Source of the DNA: CAVRQM01 sp963838805 | Lineage (GTDB): Bacteria > Pseudomonadota > Alphaproteobacteria > Acetobacterales > Acetobacteraceae | Reading direction: 5' to 3' | NCBI GenBank assembly: GCA_963838805.1 | Contig: CAWISK010000010.1 | Location: 62,001-126,000 of the forward strand | Length of the DNA: 64,000 bases | In this document: positions 19,337-27,889 of the stretch, piece after piece | How the letters are laid out: each line of letters starts with the position of its first letter | Numbering within the stretch: position 1 is the stretch's first letter | Program-made: the position numbers and the translations under genes | Notes under the pieces: generated by a model | Database searches by the model: none | What the model saw: only the letters and a program-made list of their open reading frames with translations | Told to the model about the DNA's origin: nothing

Positions 19337-19364
19337 GGGCGGGCCGCAAGGCCCGCCCTTTTTT
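19337..19364 (+). terminator. Rho-independent terminator of groESL
   Basis: The stem GGGCGGGCC (19337-19345), loop GCAA, and stem GGCCCGCCC (19350-19358) are followed by six T residues. It stands 33 bases after the groEL stop and is a strong textbook hairpin. Confidence 0.92.
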
Positions 19365-19671
19365 CTTGCTCATGCGGGCGGTCGTCGTGTTGGCAACGAG
19401 ATATTTTTCCGCCCGGCCCGCACACCCCTTGCCCCGCGCCGGCGCCGGTTCTACGTTAATCTGACGGTTACTCTGGTATCGCGCGCTGCGTCATTGCGGG
19501 GTCATTGACTCCCGTCACGCAATCTGCCCAACTCATGCCGCAATCGCTTTTGGCTAGCCTTGCTGCGCTCCGTTGCTCTGTCGCTTGCCGGTGCCTTCAA
19601 GACGTCCAAAGCCCGGTTGTCCGACGCATCGGGCGCTGTTGCCCGGTGCCCACGACGGAGAAGACGCAGCT
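19365..19671 (+). other. Non-coding leader region of the first cold-shock gene
   Basis: About 300 bases separate the groEL terminator from the first csp ATG, with no coding signal. It should contain the csp promoter and a long 5' untranslated leader, as is usual for cold-shock genes. I see no unambiguous promoter boxes or classic cold-box sequence. Confidence 0.35.
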
Positions 19672-19875
19672 ATGGCTATCGGCACTGTCAAGTGGTTCAA
19701 CACCACCAAGGGTTTCGGCTTTATCATGCCCCAGGATGGCGGCAAGGATGTGTTCGTTCACATCACCGCGGTCCAGGCGGCCGGCCTGCGTGGCCTCAAT
19801 GAGGGCCAGAAGGTCAGCTACGAAGTCGCAATGGAGCGCGGCAAGGCCGCGGCCACCAATCTCAAGCTCGCCTGA
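19672..19875 (+). CDS. Cold-shock protein (CspA family), copy 1
   Basis: A 67-residue single cold-shock (OB-fold) domain. KWFNTTKGFGFI carries RNP1 and DVFVHITAVQ carries RNP2, the nucleic-acid-binding aromatic patches. It acts as an RNA chaperone that melts structure at low temperature or in stationary phase. The ATG at 19672 is chosen from homology (MAIGTVKWF); upstream in-frame ATGs would add a non-homologous extension. A close paralog follows 178 bases downstream. Confidence 0.93.
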   Translation: MAIGTVKWFNTTKGFGFIMPQDGGKDVFVHITAVQAAGLRGLNEGQKVSYEVAMERGKAAATNLKLA

Positions 19876-20053
19876 TTAGCAGGCGTTCCGGCGGAACGGA
19901 CCGACCGGAGATGCGTGGCGGGGCTGCGCAATCCTGGCGTCCTCGCAGGCTCAAGCCAGCCGGCGCGACCGCGACCGGCTCCCTCCTTCGACAAGCCGAC
20001 CATCCCATTCACCCGGAGCGCACCGGCGCCTCCGTTCCAGGAGTTTACTGATC

Positions 20054-20257
20054 ATGGCCATAGGCACCGTGAAGTGGTTCAACGCCACCAAGGGCTTCGG
20101 CTTCATCATGCCGCAGGACGGCGGCAAGGACGTCTTCGTCCACATCACCGCGGTCCAGGCGGCCGGCCTGAAGGGCCTCAATGACGGCCAGAAGGTCAGC
20201 TTCGAGGAAGTGACGGAGCGCGGCAAGACCGCGGCCGCGAACCTCAAGCTGGTCTGA
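20054..20257 (+). CDS. Cold-shock protein (CspA family), copy 2
   Basis: A 67-residue paralog of the gene at 19672, differing at few positions (NATKGFGFI for NTTKGFGFI; SFEEVTERGKTAAANLKLV at the end). RNP1 and RNP2 are intact. It has its own spacer (19876-20053) with AGGAG before the ATG, so it could be transcribed separately or from the first gene. Tandem csp genes usually arise by duplication. Confidence 0.93.
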   Translation: MAIGTVKWFNATKGFGFIMPQDGGKDVFVHITAVQAAGLKGLNDGQKVSFEEVTERGKTAAANLKLV

Positions 20258-20266
20258 CGCGCCTTC

Positions 20267-20328
20267 CCCTCACCCGGGCCTTGGTCCGCTTCGCGGCCCA
20301 AGCCCGAAGGGAGAGGGTTGGGTGAGGG
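20267..20328. repeat. Palindromic intergenic repeat / bidirectional terminator-like hairpin
   Basis: The arms ccctcaccc (20267-20275) and gggtgaggg (20320-20328) enclose further self-complementary sequence (gggccttgg...ccaagccc). It sits exactly between the convergent genes csp copy 2 and the MprF-like gene, where it could end transcription from both sides. A shorter element of the same core (ccctcacccc/ggggtgaggg) lies inside the gene at 61127-61849. Confidence 0.6.
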
Positions 20329-20355
20329 TTCTTCCGTAGCCGGACGCCGGCCCCG

Positions 20356-22371
20356 TCAGGCGGCCACCAGCTCGGGCGACTGCCGGGCGAGCTCCGGCAG
20401 CAGCGGCACCAGAACCGGCAGGTCGCGCTCGACCACGCAGACCAGGAACCGCTCGGGCTGGTCCGGCATCTCGGGCTGGCTGGCCGGCAGCCCGTCCGCA
20501 CCCAGCGGCAGTGCGACGAGGCCGAGATCGGCATAGACGTCCAGCATCGCCCGGCCGGCACCCCATACCGCCGCATCACGTCCTTCCTGCTGGGCCAGGT
20601 CGCGCAGTCGCCACACCGCCGAGATGCGATCGCTCGCGGCTCCGACCGGATCGCCGAGCGCCAGCAGCACGCGGCCGGCGCGGCGAAAGGCGATACCCGC
20701 CCGCTCGGCCTCGCCCCACACCATGCCGTCGGCTGCACGCGGCGGTATCGCCCCAAGCTCAGCGTAGCACTGCCGCGTCTCCGCACCCCAGGCCAGCCAG
20801 GCCACGTGTCCCGGCCGCAACAGGCGCCACAGGGAGATCAGGCCGACCGCCACCGTCAGCCCCACCGAGGCGCGCAGCGAGTTCGAGACGTCGGGCGACA
20901 GGATCACCTTCCAGAAACTGTCGTCGCCGAGCCAGCGGACATGCCGCTCGAAGGTCGCGAGCGCCAGCACGCACACCAGCAGCGTGGCCAGAGGCAGGGC
21001 AACGGAGGCCTGCATCGCCCCGGTCAGCAGCCTCGCATGGCGATAGAATGCCTGGCGATAGGGCGCCATCAGCAGGGTGGCGAGCAGCAGGATTCCGGGA
21101 ATCCAGTTCGGCTCGCCCTGCGCCCAGGTGAAGACGCTGGCTGCCAGCAGCAGCAGGATCGTGGCCCCCCAGGCCAGATTGACCCGGCGCGAGAGAGCCA
21201 CGGCCAGCACCAGCAAGGCGGCACCGATCAGCGAGGGCACGAACTCGCCGGCCTGCGACGCAACGGCCGCGAAATCCGGGTCGAACCAGGTGAAGTCCGG
21301 CCGCTGCTCGACGACCCCCAGCGACAGCAGCAGGAAGCCGCACAGCGCCACCGCCCCGGTGCCGGCGGCGACCGCGAAATCCGGCTCGCTCCAGCGCGGT
21401 GTCGCGACCAGCGGGGCCGGGCGCCGCAGCAGCACCCGCCCGCGCACCATGATCTCGTTGCCGGCGAACAGGCTGCCGGCCAGGAACAGCGGGATCACAT
21501 AGTAGTACAGCCGGAACACCAGGATGGCGCCGATGATGGTGGCGGGCGGCAGGTACGGCTCGAGGCCGAACAGCATGGCGCCGTCGAACACGCCGAGGCC
21601 GCCCGGCAGGGTGGCGATCAGGCCGGCGGTGTAGCTCGCCAGGTAGACCGCGAGCAGCCGGACATAGGTGAGGCCGGGCGTGGGCGGCAGGAGCGCGTAG
21701 AAGATGGCCGCGGTCACGGCCACGTCGATTGTGGCCAGCAGCACCTGGGCGATGGCCATGCGCCATTGCGGCAGCATCACCGCATGGCCGAACACGCGCA
21801 GGACCGGCATGGCCCTGGACAGGGCCACATAGAACCCCACCACCGCCCACATCGCGGCACCCACCGCGTACAGCACCCAGCGCGGCAGGTGTGCGCCGAA
21901 ATACGGAATGGCGTGCGGCTCGCCGAACAGGATGGCACCGCCCAGCACCATGCCGCCAAGACCGAAGGTCAGGCTGCAGAACGCCACGACCTTGCCGATC
22001 TCGAGCGCGCTCAGCCCCCAATGCGAATACAGCCGGTAGCGCACGGCAGCGCCCGAGACCGCCGCGAAGCCCAGATTGTGCGACAGCGCGTAGGCGCAGA
22101 ACGAGGCGAAGGCGGCGCGCTTGTGGCTCACCGGATGGCCCGCATAGAAGGTGCCGAGCCGGTCATAGAATGTCAGCACGCCATAGGCCGCGACCGTCCA
22201 CAGAAAGGCGATCAGCAGCGTGCGCTGCGGGATCGCCTCCAGCGCCCGGCGGATGTCGGCGATCTTGAGATGGCGGAACTCGTGCTGCACGACATAGACG
22301 GCACCGAACAGCAGCACCAATCCCAGCAGCGCCGGCAGGTGCCGGACCAGGCGTCTCAGCCGATCGGACAT
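20356..22371 (-). CDS. MprF-like flippase with truncated DUF2156 synthase domain
   Basis: MprF proteins make and flip lysyl- or alanyl-phosphatidylglycerol, lowering surface charge and giving resistance to cationic peptides. Here about 13-14 hydrophobic segments cover residues 10-530, including the flippase signatures GLIATLPGGLGVFDGAML and YYYVIPLFLAG. The cytosolic part starts as a DUF2156 synthase (AFRRAGRVLLALGDPVG, then ISAVWRLRDLAQQEGRDAAVW). It stops after about 140 residues with an unrelated-looking tail (FLVCVVERDLPVLVPLLPEL); the second half that carries the aminoacyl-transfer centre is missing. The frame is clean and ends before a hairpin, so this is probably natural. It lies 16 bases downstream of lysS, whose product would supply Lys-tRNA. 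Confidence 0.8.
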   Translation of the reverse strand: MSDRLRRLVRHLPALLGLVLLFGAVYVVQHEFRHLKIADIRRALEAIPQRTLLIAFLWTVAAYGVLTFYDRLGTFYAGHPVSHKRAAFASFCAYALSHNLGFAAVSGAAVRYRLYSHWGLSALEIGKVVAFCSLTFGLGGMVLGGAILFGEPHAIPYFGAHLPRWVLYAVGAAMWAVVGFYVALSRAMPVLRVFGHAVMLPQWRMAIAQVLLATIDVAVTAAIFYALLPPTPGLTYVRLLAVYLASYTAGLIATLPGGLGVFDGAMLFGLEPYLPPATIIGAILVFRLYYYVIPLFLAGSLFAGNEIMVRGRVLLRRPAPLVATPRWSEPDFAVAAGTGAVALCGFLLLSLGVVEQRPDFTWFDPDFAAVASQAGEFVPSLIGAALLVLAVALSRRVNLAWGATILLLLAASVFTWAQGEPNWIPGILLLATLLMAPYRQAFYRHARLLTGAMQASVALPLATLLVCVLALATFERHVRWLGDDSFWKVILSPDVSNSLRASVGLTVAVGLISLWRLLRPGHVAWLAWGAETRQCYAELGAIPPRAADGMVWGEAERAGIAFRRAGRVLLALGDPVGAASDRISAVWRLRDLAQQEGRDAAVWGAGRAMLDVYADLGLVALPLGADGLPASQPEMPDQPERFLVCVVERDLPVLVPLLPELARQSPELVAA

Positions 22372-22387
22372 TCCAATCCCCGCGCCC

Positions 22388-23982
22388 TCACGCGGCGGCT
22401 TTGCGGGCCAGCGCCTGCTCGATCAGCATGACAGTTTCGGAAATGCCGTACAGCGCCGCGAACTGGCCGAAGCGTGGCCCCTCGTCCTGGCCGAGAAGCA
22501 CCTGGTACAGGCAGGCGAACCAGGCACGCAGCTCGGATGGGGCGAAGTGGCGCTTTCCCGCTTCGTACACCACGGTCTGAATGTCCTCGCCCGGCGTATC
22601 CGGGGGCAACACCCGAAGCGCCTTGGCCAGATCGCCGAGGGCCGCGCGCTCCTTGAGGGTCGGATCGCGCAACTGCCGGTGCGCCAGCGCGAAACCCCGG
22701 GCATACAGCGCCGCGCCCTCCACCAACTGGTTGAGGAACGGATCGTCGAGATCGGCATGGGGCGCGTAGCGTCGAACGAAGGCGCGCAAGAACCTCCGCC
22801 GAAGCACCGCCCAGAGTCACGGCGAGATTCAAGAGCATGGCGTAGGAGACCGGGCTGCGATGCGCCCGGCTCAAATCGCCTGCATGAATGTGCCAGACGG
22901 GATTGGCCATCCGGCTGGTCTCATCCTGCACCAGAGCCTTCTCGGCATTGGCGACATACTCGTCGGCGGCGCGCGGGATCACGTCGAAGAACAGCCGCTT
23001 GGCGCGCTGCGGCTGGTTGTACATGAACTGTGCGAGGCTTTCGGGAGGTCCGTATTCAAGCCACTGGTCCACCGACAGACCGTTGCCGCGGCTCTTGCTG
23101 ATCTTCTGGCCGTGCTCATCCAGGAACAGCTCGTAGGTCAGCGTCTCGGGCGGCGCGCTGCCCAGGATGCGGCAGATTTTGCCGGACAGCTTCACGCTGT
23201 CGATCAGATCCTTGCCCGACATCTCGTAATCGACGCCGAGCGCGTGCCAGCGCATCGCCCAGTCGGCCTTCCATTGCAGCTTGGCCCGGCCGCCCGTAAC
23301 CCGCGTCTCGTGCCAAGTGCCGTCCGTCGGATCTCGCCAGGCCACCGTGCCCGCACCCGGATCGATCTGCTCGATCCGCACCTGCATCACCTGTCCGGTG
23401 CGCGGATGCAGCGGCAGGATGGGCGAGTAGGTGGCGGCCCGCTCCGCGCCCAGGGTCGGCAGCACGGCGGCCACGACCGCGTCGTGGCACTGCAGCACGC
23501 GCAGCAGGGCGGCATCGAACCGGCCGCTCTCGTAATATTCGGTGGAGGAGGCGAATTCGGTACTCGAAGCCGAACCGATCGAGGAAGCCCCGAAGGCGGG
23601 CGTTGTTGTGCGCGCCGAAGCTGGGCTCTGCGGTGCCGAACGGGTTCGGCACGCGGGTCAGCGGCTGCCCCAGATGGGCGCGCAGCAGCTCCGGGTTCGG
23701 CACGTTGTCCGGCACCTTGCGCAGCGCGTCCATGTCGTCGCTGAACGCCAGCAGCCGCGACGTCTTGCCGGTCAGCAGGGTGAAGGCGTGCCGCACCCAG
23801 GAGGTGCGGGCCACCTCGCCGAACGTGCCGATATGCGGCAGGCCGGAGGGGCCGTAGCCGGTCTCGAACAGCGCCTCCGCCTTGCCGCTCGCGGCAAGGC
23901 GGGCCTCGACGCGGCGGGCTTCCTCGAAGGGCCAGGCACGCGGCGGTGCCATGGGCGGCGAGGCGGGCAATGGCTCGGGCAT
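22388..23982 (-). CDS. lysS: Class I lysyl-tRNA synthetase (two frameshifts)
   Basis: Class I LysRS charges tRNA-Lys and replaces the class II enzyme in most alphaproteobacteria. SGLPHIGTFGEVAR carries the HIGH motif and KISKSRGNGLSVDQW the KMSKS motif. Helical C-terminal anticodon-binding segments follow (FVRRYAPHADLDDPFLNQLV). The reading frame is broken near 23548 (an extra C in TACCGAA; correction gives FEYEFASSTEYYESGRFDAA) and near 22798 (an extra T in CTTGCG; correction gives AEVLRAFVRRY). Both fixes are single-base deletions. Because the enzyme is essential unless a second copy exists, error is more likely than decay. Divergent from the helicase gene. Confidence 0.9.
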
Positions 23983-24043
23983 GGCCGGAAGCTATGGGCC
24001 GGGTATGGGTTGGTCAATCGGCGTGCGCGCCTATACTGACCTG

Positions 24044-26896
24044 ATGAGCGCTCCGTCACGACGGCGCCCCGCAAGTCCGGGGGCGGGAGAGCCGGTCGTG
24101 CGCCTGCCGGCCGGCCCCACGGTTCTGGCCGGGAATAGCCGCGCGGCCATTCTGACCGAGGATGGGGAGCTGCTGGAACTGCCGTGCCTCGAGGCGGGCC
24201 GGGTCTTGCGCGACATGTCACCGCCGCTGCTGCTGCATGCGCCCGCGACGCTGCGCCGGCTGGGACAGCCCGACCTGCCGGCGCTGGACCTGCTGCACCT
24301 GTTCCTGTTCGTTCATCCGGCCGGCGCCGCCGCTCCAACGCCCCGCGGGCTGGCGCAGGCGCTGGGACTGACCCCGCCCGGGGCGGACCCGGCCGCGACG
24401 CTAGCATCCCTGCGGGACATGGCGGCTGCGATGCTGGGGCGTCTGGCGGCGGGACGGTCCACACCGCAGAACCACGATGCAGCGGCACTCGCGGCGCGCA
24501 TGGGCCAGGCCGGATGGGGCTGGGCGCGGCCGGTGCTGGCGGCACTGGGCGAGCCCGCCGCCCTGCCGCAGATCGAGCCGCTGCGCGTCTGGAAGCGCCT
24601 GCCGGAATGGGAGGACGCGGCGCCTCCGCCACCGCCATCGGCGCATCCTGTCAGCGAGGCCGAGGCACGCGCCCGGCTGGCCGCCATGCTCGGCCCGTCC
24701 GCCGAGCAGCGGCCGGGACAGGCCGATTACGCCGCGGCCGCCGCCTCCGCCTTCGTCCCGCGCGAGCGCCGCGGCGCGCCGGCGCTGGTGCTGGCCGAGG
24801 CCGGCACCGGCACCGGCAAGACGCTGGGCTACGTCGCCCCCGCGAGCCTGTGGGCCGAACGCAACGGACAGGCGGTCTGGATCTCCACCTATACCCGCCA
24901 TTTGCAGCGGCAGATCGAGACAGAGCTGGCACGGCTGTATCCCGATCCGACCGAACGCCGCCAGCGCGTGGTGCTGCGCAAGGGCCGCGAGAACTATCTC
25001 TGCCTGCTCAATTTCGAGGAGGCGGTGGGTGCCGCCGCCTCCGGCATGGCGGGGTCCAGCCTCGTCCCCCTGGGCTTGCTGGCGCGCTGGGCGATGGCGA
25101 CCGCGGATGGCGACATCGCGGGCGGCGATCTGCCGGGCTGGTTTGCCGAGCTGTTCGGCTCCGGCATCGCCGCCGGCATCGCCGACCGGCGCGGCGAGTG
25201 CATCCATTCCGCCTGCGCCCATTGGCGGCGCTGCTTCGTCGAACACACGATCCGCCGTGCCCGCGGCGCCGATCTGGTCGTGGCCAACCACGCGCTGGTC
25301 ATGGGGCAGGCCGCCTGGGGCGGGATCGACGACGCCTCCGTGCCGCAGCGCTACGTTCTGGACGAAGGCCATCACGTGTTCGATGCCGCCGACAGCGCCT
25401 TCGCCGCCGAGTTCTCCGGCATCGAGGCGGGCGAGTTGCGCCGCTGGCTGCTGGGAGCGGAGGGCGGCCGGTCCCGCTCGCGCGGGCTGCGGCGGCGCAT
25501 CGAGGATCTGCTGGAAGGCAAGCCGGAACTGGAAGCACCGCTCGACGCGGCGCTCACGGCCGCGCGCGCCCTCCCGCGCTTCGACTGGATGCAGCGGGCA
25601 GGCAACGACCGGCCGGGAATCGAACCCGGTCAGCAGAATCCATCCGAGGCGCTGCTGCGCGTGCTGCGGCGGCAGGTGCTGGCGCGGGTGGCGGGCGACG
25701 GCGAGCCGCAGACCGGCAGCCACGAATGCGATCTGTACCCGCTCGACCCCGATCTGCCGGACCGCGCCGCGACCCTGGCAAGGGCGCTCTCGCGCATCGA
25801 GGCGCCGCTCGCGACTCTCGCCAAGCGCCTCGCGGACCGGCTGGAGGACGAGGCGGAGGAGCTGGACAGCGTCCTGCGAGCCCGAATCGAGGCGATTTGC
25901 CGCAGCCTGGCGCGGCGTGCGCTCGACAAACTGCGGGCCTGGCGGGCGATGCTCGACCATCTCGCCCTGCCGCCGCCGTTGCCTGGGCAGCGGCCGGACC
26001 ATGTGATGTTCCTGCGCCTGGACCGGCGCGAGGCCGGCGATCGCGACGTGGCGCTGCTGCGCCACTGGCTCGACCCGACCGTGCCGCTCGCGGCGACGCT
26101 GGTGCAGCCGGCGCATGGCGTGCTGGTCACGTCGGCCACGCTGCGCGACGCGGGCGAAGCGGATGCCGAACGAGGCTGGGAGGTGGCAGAGGCGCGGGTC
26201 GGCGCGCCGCACCTCGCGTCGCCGGCGCTGCGCGTGGCGGTGGCGAGCCCGTTCGACTACGCCGCCCAGACGCGCGCCTTCGTCGTCACCGATCTGCCGC
26301 ACGGCGACATTGGCGCGCTGGCCGGCGCCTATCGGACGCTGTTCCTGGCCTCGGGCGGCGGCGGTCTGGGTCTGTTCACTGCGATCAGCAGGCTGCGCGC
26401 GGTGCACGCGCGCATCGCCGGGCCGATGGAGGCGGCCGGCCTGCTTCTGCTGGCGCAGCACGTGGACGCGATGGGCAACGCGACCCTGGTGGACGTGTTC
26501 CGCGCCGAGGAGGAGAGCTGCATGCTGGGCACCGACGCCATGCGCGACGGCGTGGATGTGCCCGGCCGGGCGCTGCGTCTCGTCGTGTTCGAGCGGGTGC
26601 CCTGGCCGCGCCCGGACGTGCTGCATCGCGAGCGGCGCATCCATCTCTCGGAGGGCGACCCGAAGGGATACGACGACCGCATCGCCCGCCACCGCTTGCG
26701 CCAGGCCTTTGGCCGGCTGATCCGCGCCAGCGACGATCGCGGCGCCTTCGTGCTGCTGGATCGGCAGACGCCGAGCCGGTTGCTCTCCGCCTTGCCGCAA
26801 GGCGTGCCGATAAGCCGGGTCGGGCTGGCCGAGGCGGCGGCCATGATTCGGGCGTTCCTTGGCACCCCAGCCGTGGGCCGACGTGACCACGGATGA
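24044..26896 (+). CDS. DinG/XPD-family ATP-dependent DNA helicase
   Basis: A 950-residue superfamily 2 helicase. Walker A is AEAGTGTGKTLGY (about residue 250) and Walker B the DEGHH box (about 439). DLVVANHALVM lies just before it. Four cysteines (one in ENYLCLLN near residue 323 and three in ECIHSACAHWRRC, 385-396) match the 4Fe-4S cluster of XPD/DinG helicases. The C-terminal motor half holds VTSATL, DAMRDGVDVPG and RLRQAFGRLIR (motif VI). The alphaproteobacterial form has an extra N-terminal domain of about 230 residues. ATG 24044 is preferred because the upstream frame is low-complexity. It probably unwinds DNA ahead of repair or R-loops. Intact, divergent from lysS. Confidence 0.88.
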   Translation: MSAPSRRRPASPGAGEPVVRLPAGPTVLAGNSRAAILTEDGELLELPCLEAGRVLRDMSPPLLLHAPATLRRLGQPDLPALDLLHLFLFVHPAGAAAPTPRGLAQALGLTPPGADPAATLASLRDMAAAMLGRLAAGRSTPQNHDAAALAARMGQAGWGWARPVLAALGEPAALPQIEPLRVWKRLPEWEDAAPPPPPSAHPVSEAEARARLAAMLGPSAEQRPGQADYAAAAASAFVPRERRGAPALVLAEAGTGTGKTLGYVAPASLWAERNGQAVWISTYTRHLQRQIETELARLYPDPTERRQRVVLRKGRENYLCLLNFEEAVGAAASGMAGSSLVPLGLLARWAMATADGDIAGGDLPGWFAELFGSGIAAGIADRRGECIHSACAHWRRCFVEHTIRRARGADLVVANHALVMGQAAWGGIDDASVPQRYVLDEGHHVFDAADSAFAAEFSGIEAGELRRWLLGAEGGRSRSRGLRRRIEDLLEGKPELEAPLDAALTAARALPRFDWMQRAGNDRPGIEPGQQNPSEALLRVLRRQVLARVAGDGEPQTGSHECDLYPLDPDLPDRAATLARALSRIEAPLATLAKRLADRLEDEAEELDSVLRARIEAICRSLARRALDKLRAWRAMLDHLALPPPLPGQRPDHVMFLRLDRREAGDRDVALLRHWLDPTVPLAATLVQPAHGVLVTSATLRDAGEADAERGWEVAEARVGAPHLASPALRVAVASPFDYAAQTRAFVVTDLPHGDIGALAGAYRTLFLASGGGGLGLFTAISRLRAVHARIAGPMEAAGLLLLAQHVDAMGNATLVDVFRAEEESCMLGTDAMRDGVDVPGRALRLVVFERVPWPRPDVLHRERRIHLSEGDPKGYDDRIARHRLRQAFGRLIRASDDRGAFVLLDRQTPSRLLSALPQGVPISRVGLAEAAAMIRAFLGTPAVGRRDHG

Positions 26897-27127
26897 ACGA
26901 GTGAGCGAACAGGAAGTCCTCTCAGCCCGATCGTCGATGTACGGCTCTGCCGGTGCCGGAATTGAGACCGCTGTGGATGCTCCCAAATCTCCCCAGCGCC
27001 GCGTGACCCACCGGCCTTCTGGTCCGCATAATACCAGCCCGCGCGGGTTCTGATTCACGAGGGATTCCCAACGGGGCTAGCATTACAGTTCGGCGCTCGC
27101 GCACCGCGATGGTGTGACCGGTGCAGA

Positions 27128-27889
27128 CTACAGCAACAGCGCGGTCATGCCGCCATCGACTGTGGCGCCGCTGGCCGTGACGAACGAGGCTGCGTCAGAG
27201 AGCAGGAAGGTGATGGTCGTCGCGACCTCGCGCGCCTGGGCGATGCGCGGCACCGCATGCCGGCTCCACGACAGGCCGACCGCCTCCGCCCCGCCTGCCG
27301 CCTCGACTGCCGGGCGGGTCATGCGGGTATCGACCGACCCTACCAGCAGCGCGTTCACCCGTATGCCGTCCTGCGCATAATCCAGCGCCATCTGCCGCGA
27401 GAGCGCCAGGACGCCTCCCTTGCTCGCGGCATAGGCGGCCACGCCGGGCACGGTCGCCACGGCATGCACCGAGGCGATGTTGACCACGCTGCCGCCGCCC
27501 GACCGGCGCAGCTCCGGCAACGCCGCGCGGCAGACCCGGAACATGCCGGTGAGGTTCACGTCGAGCGTGCGTGACCATTCCTCGTCGCTCAGTTCCTCGA
27601 GGCGCTTGCCGGTCTCGTAGATCGCGGCGGCATTGACCACGCCGTCCAGTCGCCCGAGAGCCGCGACGGCGGCGGCAACGGCCGCGCGCACCTGTTCGTC
27701 CTGCCGTATGTCGGTTTCCATGAAGCGGACGCCGCATGCGGCAAGCGGCGCCGCCTCGGCGGCATCGAGGCCGATGCCGAACACCAGCGCGCCGCATTCC
27801 GCCAGCAGCACGGCTGTCGCCCGGCCGATGCCGGTCGCGGCACCCGTAACGAGCACCGCCTTGCCCGCCACATCGCAGAGCGCGGTCAC
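27128..27889 (-). CDS. SDR-family NAD(P)-dependent oxidoreductase
   Basis: A 253-residue classical short-chain dehydrogenase. VTGAATGIGRA is the TGxxxGxG cofactor loop, NAAAIYE the NNAG-like strand, Ser is in VNIASVHAV, and AAYAASKGG is the YxxxK catalytic pair. The C-terminal VDGGM is typical. In this operon (permease, binding protein, ATPase, SDR) it probably oxidises the imported sugar at C1 or a secondary hydroxyl. The GTG start at 27889 overlaps the ABC ATPase stop (GTGA), so it is translationally coupled. The spacer 26897-27127 upstream of its 3' end holds nothing I can name. Confidence 0.88.
   Translation of the reverse strand: MTALCDVAGKAVLVTGAATGIGRATAVLLAECGALVFGIGLDAAEAAPLAACGVRFMETDIRQDEQVRAAVAAAVAALGRLDGVVNAAAIYETGKRLEELSDEEWSRTLDVNLTGMFRVCRAALPELRRSGGGSVVNIASVHAVATVPGVAAYAASKGGVLALSRQMALDYAQDGIRVNALLVGSVDTRMTRPAVEAAGGAEAVGLSWSRHAVPRIAQAREVATTITFLLSDAASFVTASGATVDGGMTALLL

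Noticed and set aside
22388..23982. lysS as two or three separate genes or a pseudogene
   Set aside because: Both breaks are one-base insertions that restore exact LysRS sequence; the enzyme is normally essential, so decay is unlikely.
24401..27058. Minus-strand open frame of nearly 900 codons opposite the helicase
   Set aside because: It is the antisense image of a GC-rich gene with strong third-position bias; no recognisable domain.
27106..27126. GTGTGACCGGTGCAG resembles GTGTGGCCGGTGCAG at 14-28 near the window start
   Set aside because: The match is only 15 bases with one difference, lacks the TAGGTAGC part of the repeat, and may be chance in GC-rich DNA.
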